Below, piece by piece: positions 15,001-20,559 of a stretch of DNA of 64,000 nt. A program made the position numbers and the translations under genes. Below the pieces are notes generated by a model, which saw nothing but the letters and a program-made list of their open reading frames with translations, was not told the origin of the DNA and did not search any database. The first letter of the stretch is position 1. Each line of letters starts with the position of its first letter. The stretch covers positions 1 to 64,000 of the forward strand of contig JAFSKG010000008.1 of NCBI GenBank assembly GCA_017449075.1. Direction: 5' to 3'. Source of the DNA: Lachnospiraceae bacterium (GTDB taxonomy: Bacteria; Bacillota; Clostridia; Lachnospirales; Lachnospiraceae).

Positions 15001-18000
15001 CGTTATCTATATAATTATACTTTGCATCTGAAGTGAACTTCTCATCAAGATTATTATTTACAATCTTACCACCGTAGAATTGGAATTTTGCCTTGAATGT
15101 TGAGAAGTGACCAAATACATATTGTCCTCTATTATCCTCAAATGTTATTTCTTCTTCTTTTGTATTCAAATCATGGTTGCTTGTCTGTCTTGTAAGTATA
15201 GTAGAACCAGCTATACTATAAAGAGTGTTGACATTCTTTGCTACATAAGCACCTGTGTCAAACTTAACCTGTGATGCATAAGTATAGATAGCACCACCAG
15301 CGTTAAATGCTTCACTAGAAGTTGTCTTCATAAGCGTAGTCCAGTTTGACTTGTCACTCTTTGCATATAATGTATGTCTTGCTTCATTGTTGATGTCAAG
15401 ATATACGTGACCATCAGTTTTTATCTGTCCTTTGTCGCCAACAACTTCTGAAGCACCACCATCAGTAAAATAAGAATAATTGTAATTTTCTTTTGGCACA
15501 GTATAGTTTTCATAAGGAGTCTTATCATCTTCTGTTAAGAATCCGTTGTCAACTACATCAGTTTTATAGATATAAAGCTCTGATTCTTCTTCTTTATATT
15601 TCTTATCAGGGTCAGTAAATGTAAATATAGCTCCACCTTGCTCTGCATGGTTCTTAGTTACATTTACATATGATAAACTTGCTCTTGTATTTTCAATCAT
15701 CATAAAGCCACCAGATCTACCAGCTAAGTTGCCACTTAATTCTGATCTAGTTGCTTCTGTTCCATATATTCTAATTATTCCTTTTTCTGTGTTGGCATAG
15801 AGTGCACCACCAGTATATGAAGAAATATTATCAACTAAGTCACAGTTATCAAATATAACTTCAGTGTCTTTTGCACTCATGAGTGCGAGGGCTCCACCCT
15901 TACCCATGTTGGCAAGTTCTCCACCGATAGCACCTTTACCTTGATCATAAGTTGCTACTGTCTGAGGCCAGAACATAGAGTCTATAGTTTCAGTACTTCC
16001 TCTCTTTACATATACGCCTTTTCCGCTATCTCCGAAAAGATATGGTTCTACAAATCCTCTTGCTGCTGATGCTCTTGTCTCATCATAATAAGTCCAAGCA
16101 TCATCAAGTTGAGTCCATTGATACTCTGTAGTACTGCCTGATTTAAGTGCACACTTGTATGTTGCGTCTTCGTCTTTTACATAATAATATTTACCATCAT
16201 ATGTACTTGAAGCAAATGGTAATTCAATAAATGTGTCCACTTCTACCCAGTTTTCTTCCGAATATCCTTCAGGATAATTTTTTCTAAGTGTTCCTTGCTT
16301 ATATCCGTAGAACCAGTTAGTATAGTAGTCAACAAGTCCCATAGTTGTTACCCATCTTGTACCAGATAATAAATAGTTATTCTTAAAGTCTACATTTGTA
16401 AACTTGATTGTATTTGAATCTGAAGCATATACTGCTCCACCAAATGTTCTAGCATAGTTATTTCTAAATACTACTGTTGGATTTTCTTTTGTTCCTTCAT
16501 TTATAAACTCTATATCTCTTTCACCATTTATGGCTACTGCACCACCTTTGGTGATTGAGTTATTATTTTCAAATATTGTATTATAAACTCTGGTCTTTCC
16601 ATTTCTAAAGAAGTCATATGCTGCACCGCCACCAGCAGTAAAGTTATTTTGTACTATTTTTGTTTCATTACCATAAGTAAGTCTTGATGCTGTCTTATTG
16701 ATGTCAACCTTATACATATTTCTTATAGAAATAGAACCTGGGTTTGGAGAGTTATTGTAATTGTAATTAATCTTATTATTATAGAAATCAAGTATGCCTG
16801 CTACACCATACTCACCATTTTTATATACGGCTTTCTTATAAGGAATAGCTTCAGAATTAGTTCCCATCTTATATGCATCTTCATAAGTAATATCAACGTG
16901 TTTTGCAAAACTCCAAGGAGCTATAGATATAGTCATACCTGCTGCTACATCACCTTCATTCTTAGAAGACTTGTATTGGCAGTTATCTTCTATAGTATTC
17001 TTATAAACTTCTATCTTTACTTTATCTACATATGTGTTGCCATTTACACTATCTGCAAGAGCATTGTTAAACGAAAGATGGAATGTACCACAGAGGTCGT
17101 ATGGCATATTGTGTGTAATTTCGTTGTCATGAATTGGTATATCAAGAGTTCCACCACCAGCTGGTATACCAACATTGTCTATAAGTATAAGACCATTAGC
17201 TATATAGCCATCATAGTTATATGTAGTTTTTTCATATCCAAGATTTTGATATTGGTAACTTGCATGTGCTGTGCCATATCCTGGCTTTGCTTGGTCAGCC
17301 GCCTTATATCCAGAAGTTGCCTTTGTGCCGCCATCGTCAGTATCATTAAATCCTGATGTGATTCTCTCATCAAATACACCAGTATCATTTACTTTGAAGT
17401 ATTCAGTCTTTTCAAATGGATATCTACCAAATGTATATGGGTTTTCATCATCGTAATCAAAGAATGCATATGCATTGTATTTGAATGTATTTTCCGTTAT
17501 GCTCAATCCATCAGTCGTTCCAACTGTCTCTGACTCTGGATCTTTGAACTTTATGTTGAAGCAGGCACCCATAAATGCCTTGTTGTAATAGAATTCATTT
17601 TGATAAACCTGTGCAAACTTAGCTTCTTCAACTTTCATAAGTCCGCCCTTAGCACCTACTAAGTTATGGACATAGTTGTTTCTTATATACACTTTACTTG
17701 CAGTTGCATTGATAAATGCTGCTGCATCGTCATTATATCCAGTGAATTGAATTTTATCGTGAACATTTGACCAGATGTAACCTACATTAAGATGAGTTAC
17801 TATACTGTATTCACCTTTTCCTTCTATGGCAGATATTGATTTGTATGAATTTGAAGCTGTAGAATAAACTTTTCTGTCATAAGGAACATTTTTAGAACTA
17901 TCTAAACCTGACACACCACCATTATTAGTTGGATCTGTGTGGCAGTTACTAATTACTATAGAACCAGCATTGGTAATTCTACCTGGCTCATATATATTTG

Positions 18001-20359
18001 TCTTAGTATTCTCTGTCTCTGCAAATGTCAATGTATGACCATTTACACAGAAATAGAAATTCTTCTTCTTAAAATCGATATCCTTTATAACTTTAACATT
18101 ATTTGCCAATGTTAAAATCCAACTATCTTTAGCTGTGTCATTTGCATAATCAACCAAATCAGAATCTGATGCAATGACATAGTTATTTGCAGGAGTAAAT
18201 GTTGGTCCAACACCTGAGATATTTGAAACATAATTGTCTGTATGTCCTGTATGTGGTGCTCCTGGTCCTGCACCTAAAAGTCCATCACCAAATGCTGTAA
18301 GTTGTACAGGTTTTCCCTTTGGTATAAGAACTACTGAATCATCGCCAAGCTCTTTAGCAAGTTCTCCTAAAGCAGCGTCAAGATTGAGTTCTCCACCTAC
18401 GGCAAAATTCGCGCTATTTGGATCCATAACACCATTTGCAAGATTACCTTGAAGACCTTTATCATTTACAAGTTCTTGACCAGATACTATTTCTACTTTG
18501 CTAGTCTCATATACAGTCTCTATCTTATATGAATTAACTACTTCTGCATCATTACCCTTTTCAACAACAGTATTTGTAGGCTCAGCTCCTTCCTCAACCT
18601 TTTCCTCTGCAGCTTTTTCGTCTGAACTTTCTTCTTTGCTTGCTTCTGTAGAAGCCTCAGTAGTACTTTCTTCGCCCTCATCAGACAACACAAAACCTGC
18701 TACTGTTGGCTCTGTAAGCTCTTCAATAGTAGTTTCTTCTACAACTATAACTTCTGTAGTCTCCTCAGTAGTTGTTGTCTCTTCATAAGTTTCAGCTGTC
18801 TCTGCTGTTTCTGTTGTTTCTACTGCCTCTGTCTCCACATCATCTGCCTTTTCATCATCAGTTGAAACTTTTGTAGACTCAGACTTTACTAAAGTTGGTT
18901 CAACAGTCTCATCATCCAACTCAAACTCATCTGTAACTTTATCTACATTCTGGCTATCTTTATTTAATTCATTGTAATAATTATTTATGCCTTTCTGTAC
19001 TTGCTCATTATACTTGATATTCTCTAATTTCTCGGCAACGTTTACAGTCTTTTCATCGAAAGTTCCTTGTTCAACATTGACTTTTAGTCCTGCACTCTGA
19101 AGTTTTGAAGGGATATATGCACGGGTAGCCTTTGGAGTAGTGTCAACTCTTCTTCCTGATTGTTGATTAACTCTTATTCTATCCCATCTAGCATTGATCT
19201 CTATAACTCTTTGATTTCCAAGTTGATCTTCTACAAGTACACGAACCTTCTTAGGTAGATACTTTTCATTCATCTCTTGTTCAGATGGAATTTGGCCATT
19301 GAATGAACCAAATGTATCGTCTACCAAGAACTTCTTAACTTGCCAAATACTTGTAGTGGCTATTTTTGATCTTGTAGCTACTATATACTTTACAACTTTG
19401 ATTACACTCTTAGTAGCAGTAGATGCAGTAGCTACTTCTACATCATCTTTAAACTCTATCTCACTTGCAGTTGACTTCAAATCCTCAATAGCATCTATAA
19501 CATCAGATGTGGTTGCTGCTAAAGTTTTCTCTTCTATCGCATCTGACTCTGTAGCCTTCTCACTGTCAGTTTCTTCGTCAACTACAACTACAGTTTCACT
19601 TTCACTTGCAACTGTCTCTTTCTCAGCAGTCTCTTCAGCAACTGTCTCAGTAGTAGTCTCACTTGTCTCTGTAGTTTCAGAACTCTCCACTGTAGTAGAC
19701 TCACTTGTCTCTGTTTCACTTGTCTCTGTCACATTTGTCTCAGTTGTTGTTTCTGTCTCACTTGTCTCTTGTGCTTCTATGGTTGTTGTTGTTTCATCTA
19801 TATTATTAGTTGTTGTTGTTTGGTTTTCATCAGAAGACTCTGTTGTTGGCGCAACAGTTGTAGTTGTCTCTTCTTCACTTACTGTAGTCTCATTTTCATC
19901 AGAAGACTCTGTTGATTGCTCAACAGTTGTAGTTTCTTCGTCTTCACTGTCTTTTGCTTTTGTAGTCTCATCGTCTTCTGGTTCTTCTTCGTAAGAAGAT
20001 TTTTCATCTGAGTCATCAGAACCATCATCAGAACCTTCTGGTTCAGTAATTCCTGAATCAGTTTTCTTATCTTCGTTCTGATTTTTGTTCTCTAACTTTT
20101 CAGAAGAATCTCCTTCTCCTTTCTCACCAGAATCTTCGCCAAATGTATTAGTATTAATCACAGTTGTAGTCTGCTCATAATACTCCTCCTCATACATCAG
20201 CTTATAATAATTTTTTTGTTCCTCCTGCTCCGACTTGATCGCAGCATCAGTAACTAAATCATCAACACTCGACGCAAGTGTTGTAAATCCGTTTCCAGTT
20301 AACACCATGCCAAAAATAAGTGCAACTGAAATCGCTTTTTTCATTTTCTCACCAAACAT
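1..20359 (-). CDS. Giant secreted surface protein, copy 1 (3' end cut by the window)
   Basis: The frame was spot-checked at six positions from the start to the left edge and is consistent throughout, giving at least 6,786 codons with no stop reached. The start at 20359 is preceded by AAGAGG at good spacing. Residues 1-30 are a signal peptide (MFGEKMKKAIS..., cleavage near TLA-SS), followed by a Tyr-rich acidic segment and a Glu/Thr/Ser-rich stalk to about residue 700. The stalk holds one small Ig-like domain at about 333-405. Residues 700-4120 are right-handed beta-helix with three CLNG/CVNG-type capping motifs (near 18040, 13770, 11440) and FxxN/GGA-type turns. Residues 4120-6740 are InlB/Flg_new-type repeats, then Gly-rich sequence. 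It is a paralogue of the next gene, so the missing end probably carries a cell-wall-binding tail. An adhesin or wall-surface role is inferred; ligands are unknown. Confidence 0.9.
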   Translation of the reverse strand, partial: MFGEKMKKAISVALIFGMVLTGNGFTTLASSVDDLVTDAAIKSEQEEQKNYYKLMYEEEYYEQTTTVINTNTFGEDSGEKGEGDSSEKLENKNQNEDKKTDSGITEPEGSDDGSDDSDEKSSYEEEPEDDETTKAKDSEDEETTTVEQSTESSDENETTVSEEETTTTVAPTTESSDENQTTTTNNIDETTTTIEAQETSETETTTETNVTETSETETSESTTVESSETTETSETTTETVAEETAEKETVASESETVVVVDEETDSEKATESDAIEEKTLAATTSDVIDAIEDLKSTASEIEFKDDVEVATASTATKSVIKVVKYIVATRSKIATTSIWQVKKFLVDDTFGSFNGQIPSEQEMNEKYLPKKVRVLVEDQLGNQRVIEINARWDRIRVNQQSGRRVDTTPKATRAYIPSKLQSAGLKVNVEQGTFDEKTVNVAEKLENIKYNEQVQKGINNYYNELNKDSQNVDKVTDEFELDDETVEPTLVKSESTKVSTDDEKADDVETEAVETTETAETAETYEETTTTEETTEVIVVEETTIEELTEPTVAGFVLSDEGEESTTEASTEASKEESSDEKAAEEKVEEGAEPTNTVVEKGNDAEVVNSYKIETVYETSKVEIVSGQELVNDKGLQGNLANGVMDPNSANFAVGGELNLDAALGELAKELGDDSVVLIPKGKPVQLTAFGDGLLGAGPGAPHTGHTDNYVSNISGVGPTFTPANNYVIASDSDLVDYANDTAKDSWILTLANNVKVIKDIDFKKKNFYFCVNGHTLTFAETENTKTNIYEPGRITNAGSIVISNCHTDPTNNGGVSGLDSSKNVPYDRKVYSTASNSYKSISAIEGKGEYSIVTHLNVGYIWSNVHDKIQFTGYNDDAAAFINATASKVYIRNNYVHNLVGAKGGLMKVEEAKFAQVYQNEFYYNKAFMGACFNIKFKDPESETVGTTDGLSITENTFKYNAYAFFDYDDENPYTFGRYPFEKTEYFKVNDTGVFDERITSGFNDTDDGGTKATSGYKAADQAKPGYGTAHASYQYQNLGYEKTTYNYDGYIANGLILIDNVGIPAGGGTLDIPIHDNEITHNMPYDLCGTFHLSFNNALADSVNGNTYVDKVKIEVYKNTIEDNCQYKSSKNEGDVAAGMTISIAPWSFAKHVDITYEDAYKMGTNSEAIPYKKAVYKNGEYGVAGILDFYNNKINYNYNNSPNPGSISIRNMYKVDINKTASRLTYGNETKIVQNNFTAGGGAAYDFFRNGKTRVYNTIFENNNSITKGGAVAINGERDIEFINEGTKENPTVVFRNNYARTFGGAVYASDSNTIKFTNVDFKNNYLLSGTRWVTTMGLVDYYTNWFYGYKQGTLRKNYPEGYSEENWVEVDTFIELPFASSTYDGKYYYVKDEDATYKCALKSGSTTEYQWTQLDDAWTYYDETRASAARGFVEPYLFGDSGKGVYVKRGSTETIDSMFWPQTVATYDQGKGAIGGELANMGKGGALALMSAKDTEVIFDNCDLVDNISSYTGGALYANTEKGIIRIYGTEATRSELSGNLAGRSGGFMMIENTRASLSYVNVTKNHAEQGGAIFTFTDPDKKYKEEESELYIYKTDVVDNGFLTEDDKTPYENYTVPKENYNYSYFTDGGASEVVGDKGQIKTDGHVYLDINNEARHTLYAKSDKSNWTTLMKTTSSEAFNAGGAIYTYASQVKFDTGAYVAKNVNTLYSIAGSTILTRQTSNHDLNTKEEEITFEDNRGQYVFGHFSTFKAKFQFYGGKIVNNNLDEKFTSDAKYNYIDNEIQYVGNKAYEVYTARPLSTYRKAEERSIVLGGNIMIKDNKQGDKVYNLGLEEGAENRNYKFELSTVSKLHKNAEIYLTPLKGNQLTYQVFGNSQNTWEEELEARRTAGDYDKWSNHGLWSDEWVEGLDDGAVVQNIFKNDLADDPLDGRVIYTKTNFANNVTNYTPDFGQIYLENPNNLIAMKFELYDLDKEGKHRFESQLETQYFSQGSKVQSPLSDTKETMKFSTDSSIRLIDIVGYSGTGNDERFDVWDFDRYQVTKGDNTARILDGNKEINIPGDFDTYNIQTLYAINAMTNHRHKICGTPIGVPCNHPDGSSHDLDKYYYGDDGTDNLGKIGRKWATDPADRIGDNLSIEVSTLSQLMYVRQHPEYMYVLTNDLIIDSKIWNRAVNGVINDTTAPIENLKLCLNGHNIYINDDRDLAAFFGPDCYICNCQPVETKIHYNRNDEDGHNYYSRSSVLSLAYPSGSTGNSSNVNIYGNEDGHIVIDELYMPTAKSNTFINLGADDKFSMAYVDFKNIGQDANSLLAASLLDIPCSAYISTVSFANIAQTLTINPSVIEHVTGQGIVRLSDANSSGTVTQEFRNVKFDNLSTNKQYSGVIVAYHTKETSTLTVSDSEFTNSKIAGRGVIALSQGGSQYLGSATITNSTFSNLNPELMSNTQGYMGGAIYTSENYGKLTITDNYFENCGVKESDINYIKALKGGAIYIGECTNTKTVTKTHTENPITINNNTFINCIGDNGGAIYLKDVPDTDIIDNLFLRNKANVGSAIYQEFTAPDRRQGNVNVIRATFSENGLNAALGGTYNSKGTYYVKMPNEAYATNLTFEDLYAVGNKGATSVIYVDKLYTDQPVPELVESTTQMNLVLFKGTTIMTQNVGGPVMSINNSATTTNNGYIQFIDNTLIKNNLTGTSYTIYAAKACAINVQFAGIATVSENMWSDGSRDANIYLSDRIQTNIVKGKKIDGINSLLYFSTDTDRPICEWEDSTVENFDAPGLFLEDHLKTDRSVTQFVIYKTDQRPYTVYIGRKTDIIEIRGYMTSTISTINKMLTKKGAKDVYMDNFTTPSDADFADLYAKNPEFRNYTFGGWIIKNSQGVYEKLTYGKTKINVDDTISLDAYWTTNNHPHKSCGCSKGSTTCTHGTPDNETWVVAFRESVFDIIKDGNFILSEDVTLSRAITNPHVGYSICLNGHTLTRDYRYNLINITSAATQSGINLVNCEDVGGVQFAGSVRSPLPLINVEAVSDDADDPKILVKNVAVNNIKYGGSYAGSIINAKSADVTLDMVKVGRTEVINRAIYNFEESDVIIKGDELFRDEYAYNFGTSYYTGTAGLMSFTGGTVKMDNVEVSETRMTGGNGLIYFDKMGSIEVDNSRFINNENASSLSGAALYFRNYVTYASFSNTYFEENKTNGSGAAFNIANLSSASTIHLYDVVLKGNQAISANSNGGAIYYANTTAGDKLTLNIVDSAIHSNIANGNTYGGGAIAFYSNDVKETEKNEINIVYNDYKEIHSYANNTFTGNEAESSNGGFIYAKNTNVNIINKTNSQLTFDSNKAKNYGGVFYLEKSRISVTSDDGTIDFSANELSYDNGEGVNIYSKGESNEAGISTHEDGVSLKNIQSTSDGTSNAGKSFIAVGPYSDLTLDGSIKIGYNNDEIKGLYLFNGGVADLRVNTAKLVRKIESNFAYDTAESKIYTTTELADDVVIEGYTKNETVPLVDIFFKDGSYPDDYVVYRSGTKTYRTIHIGNKQGNVRFDIGSDAMIPYKRGAAIYNLTRDQMLATIPQTIPFDSGAELDPIMNPGAVPSRTGYTFKGWVTTVFASDSKTYAIDNFNFDNSQAYLPSPQTEIIVRAIWADGSGKIDVENYDQLFWKNNGNPADDVEFILHSDLEATRSVAEALAPFGRTGKTTLHMNNHKFKVYADIQGFVDREYKSEVVVVGDTTNPAANMISYVGTAAKDQPFIVAKSVKFSGVQVRDFVMNDIFVDTSKSTDTTGTTLELESSVFEYNERLTLMARSNQIKFNDTIFAENSAKQSGSSLFPREDFPLIYLTTPSNANDGIINDCEFTENSYIYSVIMTEQSLSTFDQKLVITNTEFAVGKSGKQEKAPQSPVLGGDYSSIIKSIHANSDTDVIGSIELDNVTFDTTYNPYYGSIIDAYETNLIIKNTHMDNIGAVLNLIKQEAFRKKAVLIATGSTFNNNTLTNKSFGQLIMRRKANDATDKFTNVTITNNKVMFALYSIDMYSANATVPSYEFAGNIVIKNNRFNVSTNASGDIYIPYFDNLTDKDDVIKFSTTMPISSTSEIAFYRPTPITNGSLIAYNSWLPAVHDHATERIFTMIDSGRNTYYVIYRDGNSLKVSRNNAVDVFTTITFDLNGENISNPADVVTEQYIADGTFVDEPADPISAAGRDFLGWYIADKDTPNKYIRYDFTSDSDDYKLYDATRSVVYAKWDKEIKLSVWGNSGGHPVSDPTKSFGDTEPYKVVYTLPMGGKISDVTDASKIKAYKADGSEIAGWTTATGYTREGLTMTGIYDMNGWNSGSNDGDWGNEWIINESEWFVDEDKSDFDLKSGNLFVGWRGAEYKLSYDLNDTEGTTRALVDMTGKATISYFNDKVGKVGTVQYDLPTPTRDGYTFINWHSASESEFAPANVVKAGETIYSWAKDMTFYAEWEANEYRVVYTVQAGDSAIGNMDDSTFAFDATTSLATNKYKVSGKDFMYWVSTDSTTGTPVIYKDKEEKVFNLATMSGAEVIMEARFAAQVREISFNLNFVTGQTTKGTISQATMSVTYGKKFESIPVPTRPGYTFGGWYVSTKAANVTSPDSQYLITNDTVFDETLPVYGEFKPWVYSQGVYNMQNCTLVARWESNLVTIKTSSGVPDDDELPVTGDDVSYDTAFDYYNNFVGVSKTVPTFPAKQYKREGFDYLGLFGEYDGHKATINNTVSKVSLTRGTERYNLGLSDIASGSTIVLTASWSEFEFDLIIKSGHEALEVAGAIPTLVQGATESITRKIKYSDKKRILDYMTEVHGGKKYVVDGYEFLGFVGDKGIAFDYDDLIYGATISEVITKTGLTVTLVGQWDKNRYNIHYENARTEEEKAKVTGGLNDQSVYVGDAVTLYSATKPTRVAGTKLEYVGHEFDYWIDDETLATYSNTQTVYNLRTEANKTATLSAVWKANKYNITFNSNAPISPSGEENVVTGEKLSMNNLDYDKPYDIGTPGYAIRGYKSSYFGNKSSKAKSTIVVTASETIKELAGSAKDGETLNLYLLWEANKYKVKLDMNDGNSDTKAVPVISSISFTYDARLGDPFKEIIAGGAKAPSRPGYKFVGWTKTPVGPTETGTKIGATEIFRDNTWDLEAEYVTTYYAWWQPLQYTLAINANTIDGQPGHTKTQTGANSTTIKVKYDQKINSIAALPNSYLGGYEMTYYATASEWQTGYAKVDGDTIYNFAADNYTIYAQYKPIPFKVEYSKGGDTEVEGTMDVQNFIYGEKQQLTKVVESSISTTFKKKGYTFVNWTYTNKEAKYYNNLSKEDVKNTYVNEATISRIREASGSTAILTPNWKEHVYTVKFDPGTTSDTQKVSGTMTDMTFKYTDSKALIANKYAIVGYDFKGWVDTNDSSRKFTDRQMITSPLAGEKYGEAGDNQVVTLKAVWEPKTYDILFIRNDKNAGAGSTIASISVAGVDRGQERITIKATYGELYPRAMFAGSADRVMAVRDGYEFLGWSLEQTIPYSERTSKLIPTDARFESTNTLTVYAQYKPKAVTAKLYALTRNGLSATWVGGGAVTDTPIDHTIYFDMPYGYSDATGLETTALETANATGFDMARWFAAKNPNEPNPIASWSTYAKESSVDTNKFLPITDGTTLLSDYSMVKADGAGNLTMTLYAFWQTGVVRLYFVSTYSNVITRHGNREVTYTQPIGPLPTPTRKGYELEKWMSYAHIGDPYPADPDNDVEITSTTPYWDTIHSATAYAVWRPKQYTVTYNINVDKTGDVGEITWDASRPHPASGKTHPMTYTYDSVVASTSIPVPQKPGYKFLYWKTADASPKQYSADGEWTMDIDNNTTELYAYWEGASYTVTWDLWGGYKGYGSTTPSIATTITNADGITYNQGQQYDIVTSSVTYKKQFTTAFTNRKMPELTRPGYKFAGWFGANGAFWNDPSTGAWTPEGNHGYNYKVEPGTTFVADNTGVGPQDVNNVRLYALWVPTEATLVFNYDDRNNTFVGNAHPTSARINQKLVFDDQLAVEREVGAIADGVPSIIPSVRVSGNIYSENANDPDQHAYPESQAGTLRQDTYTLKEGYTFKGYNTKADGSGVTVANDTVFNFLDGNNPVVNLYPQFDANEFNITFMTNTKNNNGGDTKSGKSYYDIEGATFTLNGTDYTDPTSLVGIATMGELITLPTVTAPAGYTFKGWYTRNGANAGLMDSTGTWGKEVQAGTTKYDLKLDSIANGYSWNGTSGGTSADLVNVTRDITLFAKWERKKYSLTWDGNKFNGTTDPANGSTDVSVSGYSAFGTAYYGLPIGVNEKGETRSPLPTASRFGYTFKGWNLVGNGLKTATVCDADTQFKPLDTSAGTTTATILAIWTPNNYNLVLSDNNARYKAPTIGSQYTNAADHNNDRETMIRDDGKGTTFTVPFDGVISASASIPSDPATIHLYTDYEAGAPYYSGFNFTRFTYDANNTNIYSATDRLDNSRKNYISGDTINLYAQWEPVNYNVLIINSTDTSKRLEIDDIGYNDLWSEVLSGDAVEAAGKEFKGLSIGSTVGSAIHYNLVSGKVAFTRLSKDIAVDPTTSRIQLYSQFDSAHYPINYVNDDGTTLTVDTNIFPTWYTVDGDVEGGRSHVTTIPVRSGYNFLGWKYSWGDPTATHSDITIPTGAGALSPGGITITAFWELGTVAITYHKNDGSGVTYTDSLALNGITYIPAFNWTNANNPNLVMSYWSTEPGGGGTTYKISGTITISAESGIRRLDLYVAWAGNSGSGGGTGGSGGNQKAINGGGYGGGGGGGGGGGGG
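2..52 (-). repeat. Poly-glycine codon tract (GGN)n at window edge
   Basis: The minus strand reads mostly GGC/GGT/GGA codons up to the window edge, with a tyrosine interrupting the run. It is very GC-rich inside an AT-rich gene. The same kind of tract separates the repeat array from the cell-wall-binding tail in giant copy 2, so it marks the approach to the C-terminal domain here. Confidence 0.85.
140..7990 (-). repeat. InlB/Flg_new-type repeat array of giant copy 1
   Basis: This coding stretch is a tandem series of roughly 70-110 aa units, each ending in a pattern like GYTFxGWxx...YAxW followed by a beta-strand such as YKLxYDLN. This is the Listeria-Bacteroides repeat (InlB B-repeat, beta-grasp-like) pattern. 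I estimate about two dozen or more units. They are diverged at DNA level, so this is an old array and not a recent amplification. Such repeats usually act as stalk or spacer, sometimes with adhesive function. Confidence 0.8.
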
Positions 20360-20394
20360 AACAAACCTCTTAAATTTTTTTCAAATAAAACATG

Positions 20395-20439
20395 TTGCGT
20401 TTCCACGCAAAAAATGTCAAACGGGTGCAAAAACCCATT
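20395..20439 (-). promoter_or_regulatory. Two-hairpin 5' leader of giant copy 1
   Basis: The leader begins with a 7-bp hairpin at 20420-20439 (AATGGGT / ACCCGTT with one G-U pair, six-base loop). The second is a 6-bp hairpin at 20395-20410 (TTGCGT, loop GGAA of GNRA type, ACGCAA). The first hairpin lies at the predicted 5' end of the transcript. The same two hairpins occur in the leader of giant copy 2, with changes that keep the pairing. Confidence 0.65.
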
Positions 20440-20445
20440 TTCAAT

Positions 20446-20474
20446 ATTATACATAAAATCGCCCTATTTTTCAA
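20446..20474 (-). promoter_or_regulatory. Sigma-A-type promoter of giant copy 1
   Basis: The minus strand has -35 TTGAAA (20469-20474) and -10 TATAAT (20446-20451) with an exact 17-base spacer. The expected leader is about 80 nt. The promoter lies between the terminator of the preceding gene and the leader hairpins. Confidence 0.8.
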
Positions 20475-20527
20475 CTAAAATTAATATTTTTATAAAATCT
20501 TAATACTATTTTAATACTTTTTAACAA

Positions 20528-20555
20528 TAAAAAAGGGCGGTTTCCCGCCCTTTTT
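20528..20555 (-). terminator. Intrinsic terminator after giant copy 2
   Basis: A perfect GGGCGG / CCGCCC stem with a four-base loop is flanked by A-rich and T-rich runs on both sides, so it can work in either direction. It follows the stop codon of giant copy 2 by a few bases and isolates the next promoter from read-through. Confidence 0.9.
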
Positions 20556-20559
20556 ATCA

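Noticed and set aside
16898..17356. Plus-strand open frame of 152 aa, Ile/Cys/Ser-rich
   Set aside because: Antisense shadow of the beta-helix of giant copy 1, with composition typical of reversed coding sequence.
19299..19994. Plus-strand open frame of 231 aa rich in Ser and Val
   Set aside because: It is the reverse of the Glu/Thr/Ser-rich stalk of giant copy 1; repeated acidic codons leave the opposite strand free of stops. No ribosome site or domain.
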